DNA from: Anaerolineae bacterium
GTDB lineage: Bacteria; Chloroflexota; Anaerolineae; DRVO01
Length of the DNA stretch: 64,000 nucleotides
Assembly (NCBI GenBank): GCA_013178015.1
Contig: JABLXR010000013.1
Location: forward strand, 26,543-90,542
Direction of reading: 5' to 3'
The position numbers were made by a program, and so were the translations under genes. The notes under the pieces were generated by a model. The model was given only the letters and a program-made list of their open reading frames with translations. It was not told the DNA's origin and did no database searches. Of the stretch, positions 44,603 through 52,694 are shown piece by piece (within the stretch, counting starts at the first letter, position 1; the number at the start of each line of letters is the position of its first letter).

Positions 44603-45796
44603 GTGAAGGCCATCGTGAACGCAAGCGTGGTGGACGGCACGGGTAGGCCACCCCTGTCGCCGGGAGTGGTCCTGGTGCAGGAGAACAGCATCCTGCGGGT
44701 AGGGCTACGTGACGAAATCGTCATCCCGCCTGAGGCCGAGGTGATAGACGGGGCCGGCCTCACCGTGCTCCCCGGGATCATAGATGTCCACATGCACGTC
44801 ACCTCCATGCCGGGGCTGCTGGACGCTCACGGCCACCTGGTGCAGAGCTTCCGCGGCATCGGCAAGCTGCGGCAGTGCCTGGCCTGGGGCACCACCACCG
44901 TCGCCAACGTGGGCGGCTGTCCGGAGAACGTGCTCTTGCGGCGCGCCATCGAGGAGGGCCAGGTGCGCGGGGTGGCTCGGCTGGTGGTGGGGGCCATGGT
45001 CAACGCCACCGGTGGCCACGTCCGCGGCCGCTCCGCCGATGGCCCCTGGGAAGTGCGCAAGGCGGTGCGTGAGATGCTCATGCACGGGGCCGACTTCATC
45101 AAGACGGCCGCCTCCGGCGGGTTCCAGTGGGAACACGAGCGCATTTCCTGGGAGGACTACACCGAGGAGGAGCTCGAGGCCCTGGTGGACGAGGCTCACG
45201 CCCGAGACAAGCGCGTGGCCGTCCATGCTCACGCCCAGCCCGGCCTGAATCACGCCATCGCGGCCGGCTGCGATATCATCACCCATGGGGCGCTTATAGA
45301 CGATGAGGCTCTGGAGGGCATAGCCGCCCACAAACTCTTCTTCGTCCCCACTCTCTACATCACCAGCGAGGAGTCCTACAGCCGGCCCCAGCTGCCGCCC
45401 CACATGAAGCAGCGCATGCAGGAGGCCCATCCCACCCACCGGGAGGGGGTGCGCAAGGCCCACCAGATGGGCATCACCATCGCCGTAGGCACCGACGGCG
45501 GGCCGGGTGATGCCATGAAGGAGATGGTGGAGCTGGTGCACTGCGGCCTGTCGCCTCTGGAGGCCATCGTGGCCGGCACGCGGAACTCTGCCCTCGCCCT
45601 GGACCTCCTGGGGCGGACGGGCACCCTGGAGCCGGGCAAGGTGGCAGACCTCATCCTGGTGCGAGGCCACCCGCTGAAGGAGGTGGAAGCCCTCACGGAG
45701 CGGGCCAACGTGGCTCTAGTGATGAAGGAGGGCAGGGTCGAGGTCACCGACGAGGAGTACAAGCAATACTGGCACCCGGCGGAGGCGTTGGCGTAA
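44603..45796 (+). CDS. Amidohydrolase (Xaa-Pro dipeptidase/imidazolonepropionase-like)
   Basis: A 397-residue amidohydrolase of the metal-dependent TIM-barrel class. It has VLPGIIDVHMHVTS with the two metal His, FIKTAASGG with the Lys that is carbamylated in binuclear members, VAVHAHAQPGLNHAI and IITHGALID with further His, and AVGTDGGPGDAM with the catalytic Asp. The C-terminus folds back with LEPGKVADLILVRGHPL. The closest group splits Xaa-Pro or cyclic dipeptides and related amides. GTG at 44603 is the start; the ribosome site is modest (GGAGGATACTGACACC). In the cluster with peptide-type binding proteins it may cleave the imported compound. Confidence 0.9.
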   Translation: MKAIVNASVVDGTGRPPLSPGVVLVQENSILRVGLRDEIVIPPEAEVIDGAGLTVLPGIIDVHMHVTSMPGLLDAHGHLVQSFRGIGKLRQCLAWGTTTVANVGGCPENVLLRRAIEEGQVRGVARLVVGAMVNATGGHVRGRSADGPWEVRKAVREMLMHGADFIKTAASGGFQWEHERISWEDYTEEELEALVDEAHARDKRVAVHAHAQPGLNHAIAAGCDIITHGALIDDEALEGIAAHKLFFVPTLYITSEESYSRPQLPPHMKQRMQEAHPTHREGVRKAHQMGITIAVGTDGGPGDAMKEMVELVHCGLSPLEAIVAGTRNSALALDLLGRTGTLEPGKVADLILVRGHPLKEVEALTERANVALVMKEGRVEVTDEEYKQYWHPAEALA

Positions 45797-45995
45797 GGCG
45801 GCCGGTCAGTGCATCTGCACCTAAGCGTGGGGCTCCTCACCGTCCACACATCGCTCCCGCCAGCGCGGGCGCCTTTTCCCTGGGGGAGACCGGCGCGAGA
45901 GGCTCGGGAGTGAGGCGCCGCCGGTGCTTGACGATTCCTACCGACCCATATGCCCTTATTCAAGCAATTAGTAAGAGTCATTAGGGAGTGGAACC

Positions 45996-46286
45996 ATGGC
46001 CACCGAGGAGTACCTGCGCGCTCTCACCTCCAAGGGGCAGGTGACGGTGCCCAAAGAGATCCGCGACCGGCTGAACCTGGGGCCGGGGGTCCTGGTGCGC
46101 TTTCGCACCGATGCCGAGGGCAACGTCACCATCAGTCGGGCCGCCCCATCCCTGGAGGCGGGTTACGGCGCCGTCTCTCCCCGGTCGCGGCCCGAGGACT
46201 TCCAGCGGCTGCACGATGAGGCGGTCGAGGAGCGGATAGCCTCCAAGTTTGGGGGCAAGGACGAAGAACGCATGCCGTGTGCCTAG
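45996..46286 (+). CDS. vapB: AbrB/VapB-type antitoxin
   Basis: A 96-residue antitoxin with an N-terminal SpoVT-AbrB DNA-binding domain (LTSKGQVTVPKEIRDRLNLG) and a C-terminal toxin-binding tail rich in charged residues. It would bind its own promoter and neutralise the PIN toxin encoded directly after it. ATG at 45996 is preceded by TTAGGGAGTGGAACC. It ends 26 bp before the preferred start of vapC. As a type II pair in the middle of the binding-protein cluster it may be a mobile or stabilising module. Confidence 0.9.
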   Translation: MATEEYLRALTSKGQVTVPKEIRDRLNLGPGVLVRFRTDAEGNVTISRAAPSLEAGYGAVSPRSRPEDFQRLHDEAVEERIASKFGGKDEERMPCA

Positions 46287-46312
46287 CGCCGACACGCTCC
46301 GTGTGCCTAGCA

Positions 46313-46717
46313 ATGAGAGGGCTCGACACCAACATTATCATCCGCTATCTGACTCGGGACGACGAGGCGAAGGCCGGTCGTTGTCCGGAGCTGCTGCGCC
46401 GGGCCGAGCGGGGGGAGGAGGAACTCTTCCTTCCCGAGGCCATCCTGACCGAAGCCGTCTACGTGCTTTCCTCGCCCCGCCTCTACAACCTTCCCCGGGG
46501 GAGAGTACGCGACCTCCTGGCCGCCGTGGTGAGCCTGCGCGGAGTGCGCATGCCCGACAAGGCCGTCTGCCTGGAGGCCCTCGAGCTCTACGGGGAAAGC
46601 AACCTCGACTTCGAAGATGCCCTCCTGGTCACCCACCTGCGTGCCCAGGGGGTGGGTGCCCTCTACAGCTACGACCGTCACTTCGACCACAGCGAGCTGG
46701 AGCGCCTGGAGCCGTGA
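46313..46717 (+). CDS. vapC: PIN-domain toxin
   Basis: A 134-residue PIN-domain ribonuclease. The acidic metal site is visible: Asp in GLDTNIIIRYL at the N-terminus, Glu in LTEAVYVL, Asp in NLDFEDALLV, and a final Asp in YSYDRHFDH. VapC toxins cleave tRNA or rRNA and stop translation; the target here is unknown. I use ATG at 46313; an earlier in-frame start at 46277 would overlap vapB by ten bases and adds an unconserved stretch. Confidence 0.92.
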   Translation: MRGLDTNIIIRYLTRDDEAKAGRCPELLRRAERGEEELFLPEAILTEAVYVLSSPRLYNLPRGRVRDLLAAVVSLRGVRMPDKAVCLEALELYGESNLDFEDALLVTHLRAQGVGALYSYDRHFDHSELERLEP

Positions 46718-46921
46718 ACCGAGAAGCTGTCGGGCGGGCATGAGGGCTCGACAGGGCCGGACGGCCCAGCACCATGACTGCTGACGCAATGGTCAAGGGG
46801 TGCCGTACCATCCCGTGGCCCTTCCAGCGCCGGCGCCGTGGAGCCCGACGCCCAGGTTGAGCTGCAGGAGGCACAGGGCGGCGCTCCCCGGTCCTCCGCG
46901 CTGCCGTTGTCTACCTCACCG

Positions 46922-46955
46922 GCGAGAGCCCCGACCAAGTGGCCGGGGCTCTCGC
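46922..46955 (+). terminator. Terminator after vapBC
   Basis: Perfect 12-bp stem GCGAGAGCCCCG / CGGGGCTCTCGC with a 10-base loop, followed by TCTTCGATTC. It insulates vapBC from the promoter just downstream. Confidence 0.7.
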
Positions 46956-46976
46956 TCTTCGATTCGACTGACGGAT

Positions 46977-47028
46977 CCCCTTGACAGTTGCGCCGTTCCG
47001 GTGTATATATCAACGCGCAACCAAGGGG
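46977..47028 (+). promoter_or_regulatory. Strong sigma-70 promoter inside a two-part dyad symmetry
   Basis: TTGACA (46981-46986), 17 bases, TATATA (47004-47009). Around it are CCCCTTG (46977) with CAAGGGG (47022), and GTTGCGC (46987) with GCGCAAC (47015). The inner arms are 21 bases apart and frame the spacer and -10. This layout suits an activator/repressor such as the MerR-like domain encoded downstream; that link is inference. Confidence 0.75.
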
Positions 47029-47073
47029 GGCATGTTGCGATATCCTGTCTTCTTTCTCAACGGAGCTTGACCC

Positions 47074-49572
47074 GTGGGTGACACTCGGGACGCAGGCGGT
47101 GCGGCAGAGCGCTACTACACCCGCCTCGAGGTGGCCAAGGCCGCCAGGGTGTCCTATGCCCAGATCCGGCACTGGCAGGAGATCGGTCTCCTGGAGGCTG
47201 AACCCACCCCCGCTGCCGAGCAGGCCACGCCGGGGTCAGTGCAGCACCTCTTCCCCGAACGCTCCCTGCGCAAGGCGGTGCACATCGCCGAGCTGCGCCG
47301 GGCGGGCATGTCCCTTCAGTCCATCGCTCAGTTGCTCGATTTCATAGCCGAGGCGGAGCCGGAGCCCGTGTTCATTCAGGCCGGCACCGACCCAGCCATG
47401 ATCCTGTTGTCTCCCAGGTACGCAGAGCCCGTGCTCGGTCTGCTGGAGGAATGCGGCGTGCGGGGCGGAAAGGAGGTGAAAGACGCCCAGGTCCTCAACG
47501 CCACAATGGAACCGGAGTGGCTGGGCCACTCCTTCGACGGTGTCTTGCTAGATGGCGATCCCAGGAGGATACCCGTGACCCACAAGCGACTGAACCGTCG
47601 AGACTTCATCCGCGTTACCGGACTTGCCGCCGGCTTGACGGTGGCCACCGCCTGCGCTGGCGCCACTCCGGCCCCTGCCGAGCCTACCACTGCCCCGGCA
47701 GAGCCCACTGCGACCCCTGCCGAGGCCACTCCGGCCCCCGCCCCCTCCGAGGCCCCCGTCTCCAAGTACTCCGAGGCACCCAGCCTGGCTGCCAAGGTGG
47801 CCGCGGGCGAGCTGCCACCGGTGGAGGAGCGACTGCCGGCTGAGCCGCAGATCATCGAGTGTGTAGAGGAGCCGGGAGAGTACTCCGGTGACCTGCGTCG
47901 TGCCATCCGCGGGCAGGCTGACTACTCCGTCTTTATCTGGGAGCATCTCGTGCGCTGGGACTACCGTGGAGGCGAGCTCGCCATCGCCCCTGCAGTCGCC
48001 GAGAGCTGGGAAGTCAACGAGGACAGCACCGTCTACACCTTCCACCTGCGTAAAGGGATGAAATGGTCGGACGGCGAGCCCTTCACTGCTGATGACTTTG
48101 TCTTCTGGTTCGAGGATCTCGAGCAGAACACCGAGCTGTACCCGGCACCGGTAGCCTGGCTGGTGGTCGGTGGCGAGCACGCCAAGATTGAGAAGGTAGA
48201 CGACTACACAGTCCGCTATACCTTCGCCAAGCCCAACAGCCTCTTCTTGCAGTTCATCGCCTACCGAGGCGGATCGCAGAAGCTCTTTGCGCCAGCCCAC
48301 TACCTCAAGCAATTCCACCCCAGATACGCTGACGCAGACGAGCTGGCTCAGAAGATCAAGGAGGCTAACTTCGAGCACTGGTACCAGCTGCTCGCCAACC
48401 GGAACAGCGACATGCTCAACCCGGATCTGCCCGTGGTCAACCCCTGGAAGATCGAGTCTCCCTGGGGGCAGCCCAGGCTGATCGCAGTGCGCAATCCCTA
48501 CTACTTCAAAGTCGATACCGAGGGCAAGCAGCTCCCCTATTTCGAGCGGCTGGTAGGCGAGATGTGCGAGAACGACGAGCTGGTGCTCATGAAAGCCATC
48601 GCCGGGGAGATAGACTACCAGTACAAGGCCCTGGGCTTCCCCAACTACTCCCTGCTCAAGGAGAATGAGGAGGTAGGCGACTACCATGTGCTGGAGTGGA
48701 TCGGCGGGGAGTCGCCCTACATATACGTCAATCAGAGCTTCGAGGACGACGCCTTACGGGGGCTGTTCCAGTCCCGTGACTTCCGACATGCTCTGTCCCA
48801 CTCGATCAACCGCGAGGAGATGAATGACATCTTCTGGCATGGGATGGCTACACCTCTGCAGCCGCTCGGCAGCCCGCGCGATCCCTACTGGAGAGAGGGC
48901 TATGGCCTGACTGCCATTGAGTACGACCTTGACCGAGCCAACCAACTGCTCGACAGCATTGGCCTGGATCGCCGCGACGGCGATGGCTTTCGTACCTTTC
49001 CCGACGGCACAGGCATCCAGTTGGTGCTAGAGACCTTCCCCGCCCCCAGCATGGGAGCTCCCACCGGGGAGATCTACGAGTTGGTGGCTTCCTACTTCCA
49101 GGCGGTGGGCATCCGCGCCGCCGCCACAGTGCTGGAATCCTCCTTGTGGAGCCAGCGAGTGAACGGCAACCAGGCCCACATGGCCGGATTCAGTGGGGCC
49201 AAGATCCTGTGGGTGCTCGACCCTGGCTGGTTCGTGCCCTATGGCTGGTGTTACTGGGCTCCGGCCTACGCCGACTGGCAGCGCACCGGAGGCCACGGAG
49301 GTATCGAGCCGCCGGAGGAGTACAAACGGCTGATCGAGTGGTACGACCAGCTGGTAGCGGAGCCAGATGATGAGAGGCGCCTCGAGCTGGGGCGAAGGAT
49401 CCTGGACCAGCACAACGAGCAGGTGTACGTCATCGGCACCTGCAGCATAGACATCACTCCGGTGGTGGTGAGGAATGACATCGTGAACGTCATCGAGGTG
49501 GCGCCAGCCGAGTGGCGCACCCAGCATGAGGGCATCAGCTGGCCCTTCCAGATGTGGCGGCGACCAGCGTAG
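47074..49572 (+). CDS. MerR-like HTH fused to a Tat-exported family-5 solute-binding protein
   Basis: Second fusion, 832 codons. The MerR-type domain is at about residues 13-85 ([20 protein letters not shown] with [10 protein letters not shown], later [17 protein letters not shown]). A linker follows to about residue 167, then the Tat signal [20 protein letters not shown], Cys (ATACAG), an Ala/Pro/Glu/Thr linker and the SBP_bac_5 lobes ([40 protein letters not shown]). GTG at 47074 has GGAG upstream; GTG at 47575 with AGGAGG would give the free 665-residue binding protein. The HTH part corresponds to the one at 35696 in order and length (167 against 166 codons), which argues against a sequencing accident. 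No transporter subunits are adjacent. Confidence 0.85.
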   Translation: MGDTRDAGGAAERYYTRLEVAKAARVSYAQIRHWQEIGLLEAEPTPAAEQATPGSVQHLFPERSLRKAVHIAELRRAGMSLQSIAQLLDFIAEAEPEPVFIQAGTDPAMILLSPRYAEPVLGLLEECGVRGGKEVKDAQVLNATMEPEWLGHSFDGVLLDGDPRRIPVTHKRLNRRDFIRVTGLAAGLTVATACAGATPAPAEPTTAPAEPTATPAEATPAPAPSEAPVSKYSEAPSLAAKVAAGELPPVEERLPAEPQIIECVEEPGEYSGDLRRAIRGQADYSVFIWEHLVRWDYRGGELAIAPAVAESWEVNEDSTVYTFHLRKGMKWSDGEPFTADDFVFWFEDLEQNTELYPAPVAWLVVGGEHAKIEKVDDYTVRYTFAKPNSLFLQFIAYRGGSQKLFAPAHYLKQFHPRYADADELAQKIKEANFEHWYQLLANRNSDMLNPDLPVVNPWKIESPWGQPRLIAVRNPYYFKVDTEGKQLPYFERLVGEMCENDELVLMKAIAGEIDYQYKALGFPNYSLLKENEEVGDYHVLEWIGGESPYIYVNQSFEDDALRGLFQSRDFRHALSHSINREEMNDIFWHGMATPLQPLGSPRDPYWREGYGLTAIEYDLDRANQLLDSIGLDRRDGDGFRTFPDGTGIQLVLETFPAPSMGAPTGEIYELVASYFQAVGIRAAATVLESSLWSQRVNGNQAHMAGFSGAKILWVLDPGWFVPYGWCYWAPAYADWQRTGGHGGIEPPEEYKRLIEWYDQLVAEPDDERRLELGRRILDQHNEQVYVIGTCSIDITPVVVRNDIVNVIEVAPAEWRTQHEGISWPFQMWRRPA
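47563..47577 (+). promoter_or_regulatory. Internal ribosome-binding site and start inside the second fusion gene
   Basis: AGGAGG at 47563-47568, six bases, GTG at 47575 in frame, immediately before the Tat signal. Same spacing as in the first fusion gene. Confidence 0.7.
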
Positions 49573-49721
49573 AGCCGCAGTTGCCGATGGCTGCAGGGGC
49601 ACAGGACACAGAGTACCAGCGGACCTCTGTCAGCCCAACACCACTGCGGCCATCGGTCTTGTCACCTCTCCCCACTGGGTGCACTGGCCCAGGGGGACAC
49701 ATGTATTGAGGAGTGTCGAAG

Positions 49722-50531
49722 ATGAAGGCCGGTGACTTCCGCGAGCACTGCCGCCAAGTGGCCCACTGGGTGGACTGGGACAGGACGGTGGACCAGTTCA
49801 TGCATGGCGACCCCAATACCGCAGTGCGCGGCATCGCCGTCACCTGGCTGGCTACCAACGCCCGCATCCGCGAAGCAGCAGCCCTCGGACTCAACTTCGT
49901 CATATGCCACGAGGGCGCCTTCTACCCCCGCTACGCTGGAACGCCCAGCGAAGACCGCCATCACGCTGAGAAGCATGGCCTTATGGACCAGCTGGGGATC
50001 ACTCTCATGCGTTGCCACGATACCTGGGACCGTATGCCTGAGGCGGGCATCGTCGACAGCTGGGCCAAGTTTCTCGGCTTTCCCACTGAGTCTCGGCCGG
50101 TGGAGTCCTTCTATCGTGTCTGCCTGCCGAGCGGACGCACGGTAGTGGAAGTGGCACAAGCGGTCCTTGAACGGGTGAGCGTCCTCGGCCAGCAGTTCGT
50201 CGGCATTGTGGGAGATAGAGAAGCGCCGGTCGAGCGCATGGTGGTGGGAACAGGCGCCATCACCCGCCTACCAGACATGTATGACCTCGGCGCTGATCTC
50301 GTCCTGGCCACGGATGATGGGATCACCACCACCGCCAGTGGACTGTGGTCGCTGGACCTGGGTGTCCCTATGCTCATCATCAACCACGCTACGGCGGAGT
50401 TGCCCGGGATGCAGTTACTGGCCGGGTACGTCGAGCACCAGTTCCCGGGTGTCCCGGTGCGCTATCTGCCCGGTGAGTTTCCCTACCAGGTGGTCACCGA
50501 GCCACAATGGCCACCCTTCTCCGGATCGTGA
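49722..50531 (+). CDS. NIF3-like dinuclear metal-center protein
   Basis: A 269-residue protein of the NIF3/YbgI/DUF34 family, toroidal hexamers with a di-metal site and no firmly established reaction. Signs of the family are VRGIAVTWLATNARIREAAA, NFVICHEGAFYPR with a metal His, and near the C-terminus DLVLATDDGITTTAS and VPMLIINHATAELPGM with further His and Glu. The usual central insertion is short. ATG at 49722 has GAGGAG eight bases upstream. It follows the second MerR-SBP gene by 150 bp and may be in the same transcript. Confidence 0.85.
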   Translation: MKAGDFREHCRQVAHWVDWDRTVDQFMHGDPNTAVRGIAVTWLATNARIREAAALGLNFVICHEGAFYPRYAGTPSEDRHHAEKHGLMDQLGITLMRCHDTWDRMPEAGIVDSWAKFLGFPTESRPVESFYRVCLPSGRTVVEVAQAVLERVSVLGQQFVGIVGDREAPVERMVVGTGAITRLPDMYDLGADLVLATDDGITTTASGLWSLDLGVPMLIINHATAELPGMQLLAGYVEHQFPGVPVRYLPGEFPYQVVTEPQWPPFSGS

Positions 50532-50698
50532 GCCTCGTAGGAGTCAGCTTCTGACCTCCCACGTAAGGTGGCTCCGGCATCTGGTTGACTCCTTGTCGGT
50601 TAGGTCTGCCTACCCCGCGCACCGACGATAGGCCGCCGGCCTCGGGCATGTCCGTAGCTGCTGATGCGCCAAGGCTGCCCGGCAACGTTGGATGTGCT

Positions 50699-50842
50699 CA
50701 GAACCGATGTCAACCTTGGAGCCAGCGTGCTGGGCCTCCTGTGCCAGAGTTGCGCCGACGCCAGGTACTACGAACAGACCAGACGCATCACCACCGCCGC
50801 GACCGGCGTCCCCCATGCCCGCCAGAGCCCCGCCCTCAGGTA
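50699..50842 (+). pseudogene. Truncated copy of the dppA start region
   Basis: This stretch aligns without gaps to the first part of dppA (from about 51527). A 36-bp block (50753-50788) is identical to 51581-51616, with CGCCGACGCCAGG at its start. In the dppA frame it encodes ADARYYEQTRRI and soon diverges and stops. There is no start codon in place and no metal site, so it is a remnant left by a duplication. Confidence 0.8.
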
Positions 50843-50909
50843 GGACCTCCGCCCTTCCGTTTGCGCTCCAGAGCGCTCCACACCAGAATGAGCGGCAGGA
50901 GGTCTGCGC

Positions 50910-51131
50910 ATGGCCGTACGTGTGTTCACCGCCCTCATCCACAAAGAGAACGACGTGTACGTGGCAGAATGCCCTGAAGTGGGCACCGTCAGTCAGGGAT
51001 ACAGCGTGGAGGAGGCTGTCGCCAACCTCAAGGAGGCCACCGAGCTCTACCTAGAGGAAATGCAGGACGAGATCGGCGAGCGAACCTGGGGCAAGCCCAT
51101 CATAACCTCCTTCGAGGCCACTGTTGCCTAG
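50910..51131 (+). CDS. hicB: HicB-like antitoxin
   Basis: A 73-residue HicB-type antitoxin: a partly degraded RNase H-like fold with VFTALIHKENDVYVAECPEV and the SVEEAVANLKEATELYLEE helix typical of the family. It lacks the C-terminal DNA-binding domain of longer HicB proteins. ATG at 50910 follows GGCAGGAGGTCTGCGC. Its stop overlaps the start of hicA by eight bases, so the two are translated together. The pair sits between a dppA remnant and intact dppA. Confidence 0.88.
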   Translation: MAVRVFTALIHKENDVYVAECPEVGTVSQGYSVEEAVANLKEATELYLEEMQDEIGERTWGKPIITSFEATVA

Positions 51132-51351
51132 GCTACCCGTGGTCTCGGGCAGCCAGGTGGTCCACGCGCTTGAGCGCCTCGGCTTCGAACAGACGAGACA
51201 ACGGGGCAGTCACGTCGTCATGCGAAGAGCAACGTGCGGCCGCAAGAGAGTCTGCGTCGTCCCTCTCCACCAAGAGGTCCAGGTCGGTACGCTGGCGGGC
51301 ATCCTGCGCCAGGCAGACGTGACAGCCGATGAGTTCATCGCCAACCTGTAG
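51124..51351 (+). CDS. hicA: HicA-like mRNA interferase toxin
   Basis: A 75-residue HicA toxin (double-stranded RNA-binding-like fold) that cleaves mRNA. It has LPVVSGSQVVHALERLGFEQ, then TRQRGSHVVMRR with the catalytic His, and a C-terminal VPLHQEVQVGTLAGILRQA, all typical. The start is TTG at 51124, which overlaps hicB; this matches the LPVVSG opening and no ATG is available. Overlap and order (antitoxin first) are usual for hicBA-type pairs in this group. Confidence 0.9.
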   Translation: MPRLPVVSGSQVVHALERLGFEQTRQRGSHVVMRRATCGRKRVCVVPLHQEVQVGTLAGILRQADVTADEFIANL

Positions 51352-51512
51352 TTGGCGCTGGCACAGCTTGACCGGTTGACGCCACTAAACACAAAGCGAT
51401 CTGGCCGGCCACCAGGGAGCCAGGTTCGTATCGGAGACGGAGGTGAGAGGGCAGAAAGGGCCTCTGCGTCTCTGTACCTCTGTGGCAGTCCTCGCTCGGG
51501 GGTAACACAACA

Positions 51513-52307
51513 ATGAAAGTCTTCATCGGAACCGACGTCGAGGGTTGCGCTGGCGTGGTGAGCTTCCAACTCCAGAGCTACGCCGACGCCAGGTACTACG
51601 AACAGACCAGACGCATAGCCACCGCCGAGGTCAACGCCGCCGTGCAAGCCCTGGTGGCCCAGGGCATCTCCGACATCCTGGTCAGCGACGGCCACGGGCC
51701 CGGGGGCATCGCCTGGGAGGACCTGCACCCGGCCGCCAAGCTCCTCCACGGCCGCCCACCCGCGCCCCGCTCCGTGCGCGACGCCGTCATCCGGGGCTAC
51801 GACGTCTGCCTCATGATCGGCCAGCACGCCCTCGCCGGCACGGTGGACGGCAACCTCAACCACACCCAGTCTAGCCAGACGGTGGACTACTACCGCCTCA
51901 ACGGCCGCCCCATCGGCGAGATCGCCCAGTTCGCCCTCTACCAGGGAGCCCTGGGCCTGCCCCTCATCTTCTTGAGCGGCGACGAGGCCGCCTGCCGGGA
52001 GGCCCAGGAGCTCATCCCCGGCATCACCACCGCCGCCGTCAAGAAGGGCCTCAGCCGCCAGTCCGCCATCTCCCTCTCTCAGGCCGAGGCCCACCGCCGC
52101 ATCCGCGAGGGAGTGGCCACCGCCATCCAGAAGCAGCGCCAGACCCCCCTGCCCCCCTTCACCCTGCCTGGACCCTACGAGCTCGAGGTCCGCTTCTTCC
52201 ACACCGACACCGCCGACGCCTACGCCCAGCGGCCGGGAGTGGAGCGGGTGGACTCCCAGACCATCCGCGTCCGCTCGGACGACATCATGGAGGTCATCTA
52301 CCTGTAG
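51513..52307 (+). CDS. dppA: M55-family D-aminopeptidase (DppA-like)
   Basis: A 264-residue M55 peptidase. The family's zinc residues are visible: Asp and Glu in GTDVEGCAGV near residues 8-10, His in VSDGHGPGG near residue 60, His in MIGQHALAG near residue 104, and acidic residues further on (FLSGDEAA). DppA of Bacillus is a decameric D-Ala-specific aminopeptidase encoded next to a dipeptide transporter. Here the setting is the cluster of peptide-type binding proteins, so use of D-amino-acid peptides, for instance from cell walls, is a fair inference. ATG at 51513 has only a weak upstream signal (GGGGGTAACACAACA). Confidence 0.92.
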   Translation: MKVFIGTDVEGCAGVVSFQLQSYADARYYEQTRRIATAEVNAAVQALVAQGISDILVSDGHGPGGIAWEDLHPAAKLLHGRPPAPRSVRDAVIRGYDVCLMIGQHALAGTVDGNLNHTQSSQTVDYYRLNGRPIGEIAQFALYQGALGLPLIFLSGDEAACREAQELIPGITTAAVKKGLSRQSAISLSQAEAHRRIREGVATAIQKQRQTPLPPFTLPGPYELEVRFFHTDTADAYAQRPGVERVDSQTIRVRSDDIMEVIYL

Positions 52308-52489
52308 CCGGACGGTGGGCACAGACACAGCGGTCCCATCGAAGCGAGATCGGGGTGGCGTGGCCGCACGACGAAGAAGACGGACCCAGACCATACTGGC
52401 TGACTGCGAGCCAAGGGGGTTCCGCAGGTAGCAGACGATGCCCATGGAATGGACATCACATGCTACTTCAGACGAAGCTCATGCAGATG

Positions 52490-52555
52490 CCACAGGTCAT
52501 ACCCATCTCCGACCTGCGCAAGCGACAGGCACAGGTGATTGAACAGCTCCAATGG
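52490..52555 (+). pseudogene. Truncated Phd/YefM-type antitoxin
   Basis: ATG at 52490 opens MPQVIPISDLRKRQAQVIEQ, the N-terminus of Phd-type antitoxins. After L-Q the sequence becomes a G/A-rich and then C/T-rich repeat (GTCTCCCCCTCCCCGCGTCT), and the conserved VITKNGRPxAVLV part is missing. It is a broken gene of which only the first 20 codons remain. Confidence 0.55.
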
Positions 52556-52694
52556 CGACCACGCCGCGATGACGCGAAGAGGAGGCGAGGGAGAGAGGGA
52601 AGAGACGTGCCCCAGCGGAGACGCCTCCGTCTCCCCCTCCCCGCGTCTCCCTGTCTCCCCTTCTCCGTACCTCTCCCTCGTGCCTCAGCCTGAT

